Assembly (NCBI RefSeq): GCF_003851045.1
Contig: NZ_BFBX01000031.1
Coordinates: 60,849-124,848 of the forward strand
Direction: 5' to 3'
Length of the DNA stretch: 64,000 bases
From: Paenibacillus sp. 598K
GTDB taxonomy: Bacteria > Bacillota > Bacilli > Paenibacillales > Paenibacillaceae
Shown here: positions 57,932 through 64,000 of the stretch, one piece after another
Layout: each line of letters starts with the position of its first letter
How positions within the stretch are numbered: the first letter of the stretch is position 1
Notes under the pieces: generated by a model
The model's database searches: none
Seen by the model: the letters and a program-made list of their open reading frames with translations, nothing else
What the model was told of the DNA's origin: nothing
Translations under genes and position numbers: made by a program

Positions 57932-59085
57932 TGGTAGATTCTCCCTTTCCACACATAGCCGCCGCCTCGTCCCGCCGAACGCCACGATGCGATGCCGATG
58001 GCGATCAGGCAGACCATGCTTGCCGGCAGACACCATGCGAGCCAGCTCGGCTGAGATTGCATCCGGTCGGCGGTCCGCTTGATGCAGACACCGAGGCCGT
58101 AACCGATCGCCGCCGGAGCAAGCCAGGCCGGCTGCCAGATCGCGAGCGGCAGCGCGGCTGCCGGCAGGACATACAGCAGCACGTATAGCATCAGTATCGC
58201 ACCGAGCAGGTACGGATTGCGGCCAGTGCCAGCGTATATATTTTTGCGATAGCCGTGCCAGACCTCGCTCGCGTCGTGATACATCCGCATCCGGACGGCA
58301 CGGCGCACATCGGCCAGGACGACCGGCTCGCCGCCCCGCTTCGCCTCCCGGGCGAGCGCCATATCGTCTACCAGATCGGCGGGATTGGCGGCATGGCCGC
58401 CGATCGCCTCGTAGGTGACGCGCGAGATCAGGATCCAGGCGCCGTGCGCAGCGACGAAGCGAGGATCTCTAGAGCTCTGGACCGCGCGGATCGGCAGGTG
58501 GCAAGCGATCGTGAAGCCCATCATCGGCACGACGAGCCGCTCCAGCCAGCTGCCCGTCACCTGGCGCGGAAAGCCGGTAATCAGGCCGCGCCCCTGCCTG
58601 CGCGCTGCCTGCAGCGCCAGCTCCACCGCACCCGGCTCAAGGACCGCGTCGGCATCGAGGAACAGCCACCAGTCGCCTGTGGCGGCTCGCGCGAGCTGAT
58701 CGCAGGCATACGCCTTGCCCATCCAGCCGACAGGCGGCGGTTCGCCGGAGAGGATGCGGACGCGAGGATCGCCGCCAGCGGCTGCAACAGCGAGACGATA
58801 CGTCTCGTCCTCCGACCGATCGTCGAGGACGATCGCCTCCCAACTGCCGTCGGCAGGTCCGGCAGCCAGCACTGCCCGCAGGCAATCGGCTATATTGCGC
58901 GCCTCGTTACGGGCGGGTATGAGGATCGACAGGCGCGGCGGCGGCGAGTCGCTGGTCCCTGTCTGCTCCTCGCCCTCCTGCGGGCGGGCGACGACAGCAA
59001 GCGGCGGCAGTTGCCTGACGTTCCACATCGCGAAGCCAAGCTGCAGCAGCAGCGCCACGACTACGCCCCAAAGAACGATTTCCAT
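57928..59085 (-). CDS. Family 2 glycosyltransferase, CrtQ-like
   Basis: The membrane-bound glycosyltransferase has an N-terminal helix, PPRLSILIPARNEARNIAD near 49-67, the acidic pairs VLDDRSEDE near 87-95, the metal motif DADAV at 144-148 and three C-terminal helices. This is the layout of CrtQ, which glucosylates diaponeurosporenoate in Staphylococcus. Here it could act on a hydroxyl made by the CruF-type hydratase. Its start overlaps the acyltransferase stop by 25 nt. Confidence 0.85.
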   Translation of the reverse strand: MEIVLWGVVVALLLQLGFAMWNVRQLPPLAVVARPQEGEEQTGTSDSPPPRLSILIPARNEARNIADCLRAVLAAGPADGSWEAIVLDDRSEDETYRLAVAAAGGDPRVRILSGEPPPVGWMGKAYACDQLARAATGDWWLFLDADAVLEPGAVELALQAARRQGRGLITGFPRQVTGSWLERLVVPMMGFTIACHLPIRAVQSSRDPRFVAAHGAWILISRVTYEAIGGHAANPADLVDDMALAREAKRGGEPVVLADVRRAVRMRMYHDASEVWHGYRKNIYAGTGRNPYLLGAILMLYVLLYVLPAAALPLAIWQPAWLAPAAIGYGLGVCIKRTADRMQSQPSWLAWCLPASMVCLIAIGIASWRSAGRGGGYVWKGRIYH

Positions 59086-59816
59086 GCCCGCACCCTCTTC
59101 TTCATGGTCAAAAACGCTTCGCTCGTCGAGCCGCCGCCCGCGAGCAAAGGCGTAAAGTCGTCCGCAAGCTGCGGATCGCCGTCGATGCAGCGACTACGGT
59201 GACGCTCAAGCTGCGCGCAAAACGCCTCCTCTACCGCCGCTGTCGCCGCCTGCTTGCCGAGCGACTGCCAATCAAGCGTCAGCGGCAAACCGGCATGCAG
59301 CGTAGCCTCCGCCTTCTGATGATGGTACAGGGAATAATAGGCCGTCACCGGCATCACTGTTGTCTGCGAGGACCGCTCCAGCAGATAGCCTACGCCGGAC
59401 TGGAATCGGATCGGCCGATGCTCCTGATGCCGGATATCGCCTTGGGGGAACATCCACACGCATTTCCCGGCTGCGAGCAGAGCTTGCGCATAGCGAAGCG
59501 AGGCGACGATGCCCTTCGGGTTGCTCTTGTCGATGGAGAAGACGCCAAGCTTGCGGAAAAACAAATAATGGCGCAATTGCTTTTCGTCCATCATAACGTA
59601 ATGATCGCCGCTGGAGCAAGTTCGAAAGGCATGGTACGCGATCATCCCATCCCACCAGGAGCTGTGGTTCATCACATAGAGACGGCCGCCGTTCCGCTCG
59701 CCGGCATCCAGGTCGCCCCGGAGTCCGATGAAATGAAAATGGCGGCGCAATAAATAACGCTGGTTATAGTGAAAAAAAAGCCGGTCGAAACCGGCTGATT
59801 TGGCTGCTTCAATCAC
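59061..59816 (-). CDS. PlsC-family lysophospholipid acyltransferase-like protein
   Basis: The acyltransferase has the HX4D motif NHSSWWDGMI with His51 and Asp56, and FPQGDIRHQEHRP around residue 125 as the glycerolphosphate-type second motif. The 251-residue product lacks a clear long membrane helix. Within a carotenoid operon it most likely attaches a fatty acid to the sugar. It is unlike the small membrane acyltransferase CrtO of Staphylococcus. The start is GTG 59814-59816 behind GGAGGG. Confidence 0.82.
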   Translation of the reverse strand: MIEAAKSAGFDRLFFHYNQRYLLRRHFHFIGLRGDLDAGERNGGRLYVMNHSSWWDGMIAYHAFRTCSSGDHYVMMDEKQLRHYLFFRKLGVFSIDKSNPKGIVASLRYAQALLAAGKCVWMFPQGDIRHQEHRPIRFQSGVGYLLERSSQTTVMPVTAYYSLYHHQKAEATLHAGLPLTLDWQSLGKQAATAAVEEAFCAQLERHRSRCIDGDPQLADDFTPLLAGGGSTSEAFLTMKKRVRAWKSFFGA

Positions 59817-60585
59817 GTCGCGCCCTCCATTCCATCACGGCTGCGGCCAATACCGCCAGCGCCACCGGGATCCATAGCCCTGCCTTCCAGCCGAGCAGAC
59901 CGAACATCAGACACATGCCGCCGTAGAGCCGGCAGGCTTCACGATACAGTCGCCCGTTGGCCCGATGTACCGGGAACAACAGCGACAGGAGCGCCGCAAG
60001 CGCGAACCAGCTAACGAAGTTCTGCAGCGGAATCTCGTAGAATGACCCCCACGATCCGGGATCAAGCCAGATCCAGAACTCCCGGCTGTAAGCGACAGGG
60101 TCGAGGATCAGGTCGAACCAGAGCGCATAGCCGCCAACCTCCAGCGCGCGTACCCAGCGACGGGTGGAGCGGCTGACGAGCAGCGCGCTGCCGACGACGC
60201 CGATCCAGGCGAAGCCGATCGGCACCGGCACCTCTCCAGGACCGAGACGGAGTATGTCGGTGTAGTAATAATTACCGAAGGGGAAGCCCGTCTTGGTGCC
60301 AAGCCACTCGGCGAACATCGTGACGACGCAGACGACCGCAGCGAGCAGGACGAGACGGCCAAGCGCCGGCGTTTGCCGACGCTGCTCCGATTGCAGCTGG
60401 AGACTGAGCGCATACAGCCCGAAAAACACCAGGAACAACCCGTTGCTGAACGCCAGCGCGTCCGGCACCCGGTAGAACAACATGAAGAGCAGGCCGATCA
60501 GCATCCAGCACCAGAACACGATGCGGATCGTCTTGCCGGGTACAGAGGACGGCGGCTCCGGACGGACGACTATCGTTTCCCTCAT
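59809..60585 (-). CDS. CruF-type carotenoid hydratase family membrane protein (DUF422)
   Basis: The 258-residue membrane protein has about seven helices and the family motif EWLGTKTGFPFGNYYYTD at 93-110, then GEVPVPIGFAWIGVVGSA. These features place it in the PF04240-type family that includes the 1',2'-hydratase CruF and the C50 enzyme of haloarchaea. Hydration of the terminal double bond would give a tertiary hydroxyl for glycosylation. It overlaps the acyltransferase start by 8 nt and follows crtM by 3 nt. The ribosome site is weak. Confidence 0.82.
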   Translation of the reverse strand: MRETIVVRPEPPSSVPGKTIRIVFWCWMLIGLLFMLFYRVPDALAFSNGLFLVFFGLYALSLQLQSEQRRQTPALGRLVLLAAVVCVVTMFAEWLGTKTGFPFGNYYYTDILRLGPGEVPVPIGFAWIGVVGSALLVSRSTRRWVRALEVGGYALWFDLILDPVAYSREFWIWLDPGSWGSFYEIPLQNFVSWFALAALLSLLFPVHRANGRLYREACRLYGGMCLMFGLLGWKAGLWIPVALAVLAAAVMEWRARRD

Positions 60586-60588
60586 ATC

Positions 60589-61473
60589 CTATACCGCCGG
60601 GTTCTCTTCCGGCTGCTGCTCGGTCAGAGCGACGCCGTATTTTTTGACCAGCCGCTGCAGGATCCCCATCTTGCCCAGCGCGGACACATAGGCGCGACGG
60701 TGAAAGACGTCGTACTGATGCGTCGCCACATCGTCGAGGATCGCCTCATAGGTCCGGGAGGACAGCTCGACGCAAAATGCGCTCATCCGGGAGTAGCCCT
60801 GCATCTGGCTGAGCCCTTCGTCGAAGCGCCGTTTGGCTGCCAGACTGAGCTCGCGGACGATCGCCCGCCACGCATCGTTAATCGTCCCGCTAGCGAACTG
60901 CTCCTCGCTGTAGCCATGGGCCCGCATCAGCTCTAGCGGAATATAACGCCGCCCCCGCCGCTGGTCCTCGCCAACGTCGCGGACGATATTAACGATCTGC
61001 ATCGCCTTGCCGATACAGATGCCCGCCTCGATCACGCTGCGGTCAGGCTGATCATGCAGCACTGGCAGCAGCATCTCGCCGACCGTGCCAGCCACCAGAT
61101 AGCAGTAGCGTTCGAATTGTTCCATCGTCTCGTATTGGGTCAGGTGGGCATCGAGCCGCTGCCCCTCGATCTGCCGCCAGAACGGCTCCTTGGTCACCGG
61201 GAACGTATCGAATAGCCAACGAAGCGCCGGCCAGATATAATGGCCCTCGGCCTGCTCCAGATGCTCCAGCCGGTAGGCCAGCTCATCGAGCGTGTAGGGC
61301 GACGCCTCCGGCTCGTCCATCGCGTCATCGATCATACGGCAAAAAGCGTAGAGCACGAACACCGCTTCCCTGCGCGGGCTGGGCAGCAGTCCGAAGGCTT
61401 TGTAAAACGTCGTGGAACCATCCTTGATCTTCATCTCGCACGCTTTCAGTACATTCCTCAGGCTCCTGTCCAT
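60589..61473 (-). CDS. crtM: Squalene/phytoene synthase family, CrtM-like
   Basis: The enzyme joins two prenyl diphosphates head to head, giving dehydrosqualene (C30) or phytoene (C40). Both Asp-rich motifs are seen: MIDDAMDE at 48-54 and NIVRDVGED at 162-170, with YCYLVAGTVGEML between. The 294-residue length fits both CrtM and CrtB; C30 is inferred from the CrtN-rich context. The start follows AAAGGAG and overlaps the upstream desaturase stop by 16 nt. Confidence 0.9.
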   Translation of the reverse strand: MDRSLRNVLKACEMKIKDGSTTFYKAFGLLPSPRREAVFVLYAFCRMIDDAMDEPEASPYTLDELAYRLEHLEQAEGHYIWPALRWLFDTFPVTKEPFWRQIEGQRLDAHLTQYETMEQFERYCYLVAGTVGEMLLPVLHDQPDRSVIEAGICIGKAMQIVNIVRDVGEDQRRGRRYIPLELMRAHGYSEEQFASGTINDAWRAIVRELSLAAKRRFDEGLSQMQGYSRMSAFCVELSSRTYEAILDDVATHQYDVFHRRAYVSALGKMGILQRLVKKYGVALTEQQPEENPAV

Positions 61474-62999
61474 GACGCTCTCTCCTTTGTCAAATAATCG
61501 GTTAACAGCTTGGCCCCCTGCAATACGATCGGCACGCCGCCGCCAGGGTGGATCGAGGCGCCGACGCTGTAAAGGCCTCGGATCGGATACGGCACGATCT
61601 GCGGTCGGAACGGCCCGGATTGCGACAAGGTCGGCGCTATGCCGAAGCTCCCGCCCTGGTACCAGCCCTCGTCAGCGCCATCGGCCGGGGTGCGGACATG
61701 CATCCAGCGGATCGCAGACCGCAGACCGGGGAAGGCGCGCTGCTCGGCATCTGAGACGACCAGCTCGGCCAGCTCGGCGGCTTCTTGCTGCAGCCGCTCA
61801 CGGGCGCCCGCTTCGTCGCTGTCGTAGGGTACAGGCAACGGGATGAGCACATAGAGCACCGAGTGACCCGGCGGCGCTGCATCGGGATCGACGGCGACAG
61901 GATTGAAGATATAGTACGGCGGCAGCTCGTCCGCTAAGCCTGGGGTCCTCCCACGGGCCGCGAGCTGTTGCAGACTGGCGTTCAGATGCTCCGGCATAAA
62001 GTACTGATGCGTAATGACCGACCGGTCGGTCGGCGATCCGCCAATTGAATCCTCATCCTCCGACCAACGCCTGTCTGTCCCTATATATAACAGTATACAG
62101 CCGGATGATGGCTTGTATGATCGCGATTTGGTCTGCCCCGTCGGCAGCAGCGAAGCGAGATTCGGGAAGTCGCCGTTATAGATGACATGCTCGTAAGGAC
62201 GCAAGCCTGCGGCGCTGTGGATGCCTTTGGCGGCTGCCTGTTCGACTGCGATGCCGGTCACCTCGCCTGCCGCCCCCTTATGGATACGTACGCCATTGTC
62301 CGCCAGATGACGCTCCAGCAGCGGCACCAGCGAGGCGTATCCGCCCTTCCAGTACCAGATGCCGTAGGCATGCTCCGCATAGGGGATAAAGCTGTACAGC
62401 GATGGCGAAGCGCCTGGCAGCCCGCCGATATAGAGCGTCTGCAAGGAGAAGGCGTCGATCGCGCGTTCGGCCTTGAAGTAGCGGCTGGCCAGCTGACGCG
62501 CGCTCTGATGGACGCGTAATCTGCCGAGCAGCTTCAGATTATCCATCGAAAAAAAGTCTCGCTTGCGCAAAAAGGAACGATCCAGAAAACGACTTTTGCC
62601 TTCCCGGAATGCCGGCTCCATATCGGCCATGTAACGTCTCATCCCCTGTCCTTCGCCGGGAAACAGCCGATCCAGCTCCTCCGCCATTCGTTCGGTGTCG
62701 CGGTACTTGGTCAAGGTCATGCCGTCCGGATAATGGATGCGATACATCGGATCGCAGGCCATCAGCTCAAACTCCGATGAGGCGATCCCCGCCTCCGCCA
62801 GGAGCGACTTCAGCATGTCCGGCAGCAATACGATGGTCGGCCCGCGATCGATACGGTACTTGCCGCCGTCGCCCTCAAAGGCCAGTCTACCGCCCAACTG
62901 CTCGCTGCGCTCGTACAGATCGATCTTCCAGCCGGCTCGCGCGAGCTGCAGCGCACTCATCATGCCGCCCAGACCGCCGCCAATTACAGCTGCTTTCAT
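61458..62999 (-). CDS. CrtN/CrtI-family carotenoid desaturase, second copy
   Basis: This FAD-dependent desaturase has AAVIGGGLGGMMSALQLA near 3-20, RIDRGPTIVLLPDML near 52-66, GIWYWKGGYASLVPLLERH near 225-243, and the C-terminal GLYSVGASIHPGGGVPIVLQ near 475-494. It starts at 62997-62999 behind AAGGAGG and overlaps the previous desaturase by 4 nt (ATGA). It has 513 residues. It could desaturate the chain or oxidise an end group; sequence alone does not settle this. Confidence 0.88.
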   Translation of the reverse strand: MKAAVIGGGLGGMMSALQLARAGWKIDLYERSEQLGGRLAFEGDGGKYRIDRGPTIVLLPDMLKSLLAEAGIASSEFELMACDPMYRIHYPDGMTLTKYRDTERMAEELDRLFPGEGQGMRRYMADMEPAFREGKSRFLDRSFLRKRDFFSMDNLKLLGRLRVHQSARQLASRYFKAERAIDAFSLQTLYIGGLPGASPSLYSFIPYAEHAYGIWYWKGGYASLVPLLERHLADNGVRIHKGAAGEVTGIAVEQAAAKGIHSAAGLRPYEHVIYNGDFPNLASLLPTGQTKSRSYKPSSGCILLYIGTDRRWSEDEDSIGGSPTDRSVITHQYFMPEHLNASLQQLAARGRTPGLADELPPYYIFNPVAVDPDAAPPGHSVLYVLIPLPVPYDSDEAGARERLQQEAAELAELVVSDAEQRAFPGLRSAIRWMHVRTPADGADEGWYQGGSFGIAPTLSQSGPFRPQIVPYPIRGLYSVGASIHPGGGVPIVLQGAKLLTDYLTKERASWTGA

Positions 63000-64000
63000 T
63001 GCACAACCTCCTTTGTTGGCCAAGATGGGCTACCTTGCCCGCTCGCCGCTTGCAATGCTCCGTCCGCCGATACAAACCGTCGTCCGTCCTGTTGCATCAA
63101 CAGCTCGACGCTGATACGCGCCGACTCCAGGATCGTCGGCAGGCCACTTCCCGGGTGCGTGCCTCCTCCGACGAGCCAGCAATTGCCCGCATCCTCGAAT
63201 CGATTGTGCGGACGGAAGGTCATCATCTGGTCGATCGAATGCGCCAGATTAAACGCCGCCCCCTTGTACACGTACATCGACTGCTCCCAGTCCAGAGGCG
63301 TAATCACATGCTCGACCTCGATGTGCCGGGACAGCCCGCGCAGCTCAGGCTCTCGTTCGAGCCGTCGGAGGATGCGCTCCCGCACGATAGCCAGCTGCTG
63401 CGGATCGCTCCAGTCCGTCTCGCCGTTCAGATTGGCGACCGGCATCAGGACGTAGAGCGCCGTCTTGCCCTCTGGTGCCAGCGTCGGGTCGACGACGCCA
63501 GGATTGTGCACATAGATCGAAGCATCCTCGGACAGTCGGCCCGCCATCATATCCCGGACATTGGCGGCATACTCGTCGGCGAACATTACGGTATGATGCG
63601 GCATATCGATCTTCCGATTGACGCCCAGATAGAGCATATAGGTCGAGCAAGACAACTTCAGCTTTTGGAGCTTCTCCGGACGATATTTGCGCAGCTGCTC
63701 CGGGCGGAACAGCTTGGTGACGGCGGTTCCGAAGTCGGCATTGACGATGACATGCTCGGCCATCAGTCGCTCGCCATTGTCCAGCTCGACGCCGACCGCC
63801 TTGCCTCCGGAGGTGATCACCTGCGCAACGCCTGTCCCCAGCGACAGCTCGCCCCCCTGCTCGCGGACGACCTCGGCCATCGCCTCGCACATCCGGTTGA
63901 CGCCGCCGATCGGGTGCCACAAGCCATATGCGTGCTCGATGTAGGAGAGCATAGTGAAGGTGCCTGGACACTCCCATGGACTCATGCCGAGATACTTGGA
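62996..64000 (-). CDS. CrtI/CrtN-family phytoene or dehydrosqualene desaturase, first copy (5' part off the window)
   Basis: The coding frame runs open past base 64000, so the N-terminal FAD-binding part is missing. About 334 residues are visible, entering as SKYLGMSPWECPGTFTMLSY, a signature of true CrtI/CrtN desaturases. HPIGGVNRMCEAMAEVV, MLYLGVNRKIDMPHHTV and the C-terminal NCWLVGGGTHPGSGLPTILE follow. It is the first visible gene of the carotenoid operon; more genes may lie upstream. Confidence 0.9.
   Translation of the reverse strand, partial: SKYLGMSPWECPGTFTMLSYIEHAYGLWHPIGGVNRMCEAMAEVVREQGGELSLGTGVAQVITSGGKAVGVELDNGERLMAEHVIVNADFGTAVTKLFRPEQLRKYRPEKLQKLKLSCSTYMLYLGVNRKIDMPHHTVMFADEYAANVRDMMAGRLSEDASIYVHNPGVVDPTLAPEGKTALYVLMPVANLNGETDWSDPQQLAIVRERILRRLEREPELRGLSRHIEVEHVITPLDWEQSMYVYKGAAFNLAHSIDQMMTFRPHNRFEDAGNCWLVGGGTHPGSGLPTILESARISVELLMQQDGRRFVSADGALQAASGQGSPSWPTKEVVQ

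Overview
The window is a compact chromosomal segment of an endospore-forming, high-GC member of the Firmicutes, most likely Paenibacillaceae (Paenibacillus or Cohnella type). The evidence is the set of sporulation and germination genes (spoIVFA, spoIVFB, a SpoIIB-like SPOR protein, a SpoVID-like SPOCS/LysM protein, gerABC, gerM), the T-box in front of valS, the two Lon proteases next to clpX/clpP/tig, and a gene order that follows the Bacillus subtilis maf-radC-mreBCD-minCD, hemAXCDBL-spoVID-valS-folC and tig-clpX-lonB-lonA-engB neighbourhoods. Almost every gene from 1 to 38.6 kb is on the minus strand, so transcription runs right to left. No rRNA, CRISPR array, prophage or transposase gene was seen.

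Layout from left to right. 0-8.4 kb: cell shape and division (mreBCD, minCD, rodA), radC, maf and the pro-sigma-K processing pair spoIVFA/spoIVFB; spoIVFB runs off the left edge. 8.5-15.8 kb: a SPOR-domain membrane protein in the spoIIB position, murC, folC and valS behind a T-box leader. 15.9-26.2 kb: a SpoVID-like coat morphogenesis protein, an RluA-type pseudouridine synthase and a tetrapyrrole operon (hemA-hemX-sirC-hemC-cobA/hemD fusion-hemB-hemL). It makes uroporphyrinogen III and also carries the first steps towards siroheme. 26.5-38.6 kb: speD with a structured leader, a conserved unknown protein, engB, lonA, lonB, ispG, clpX, clpP, tig and a YsoA-like protein.

38.8-50 kb breaks the conserved order. 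A tRNA-Arg(UCU) with its own promoter and terminator is followed by a visibly AT-richer block: a response regulator/ABC transporter/histidine kinase module and a gerA-gerB-gerC germinant receptor operon. Next come a YihY/BrkB membrane protein, two small unknown genes and an AsnO-type asparagine synthetase. 50-53.4 kb returns to a conserved group (rdgB-rph-gerM) plus pgpA.

53.5-64 kb is one long, tightly overlapping minus-strand carotenoid operon that enters from beyond the right edge: three CrtI/CrtN-family desaturase or oxygenase genes, a CrtM-type squalene/phytoene synthase, a CruF-type carotenoid hydratase, a PlsC-type acyltransferase, a family 2 glycosyltransferase and type 2 IPP isomerase. 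A methyltransferase and an MBL-fold hydrolase follow in the same transcription unit, which ends at a strong bidirectional terminator near 53.5 kb. The gene set predicts a hydroxylated, glycosylated and acylated membrane carotenoid. ispG and fni together indicate that isoprenoid precursors come from the MEP pathway.

The observations most worth following up are the carotenoid operon with its two unexplained tail genes, the possible pseudoknot switch in the speD leader, the roughly 190-base inverted-repeat element between ispG and lonB, and the AT-richer block beside tRNA-Arg.
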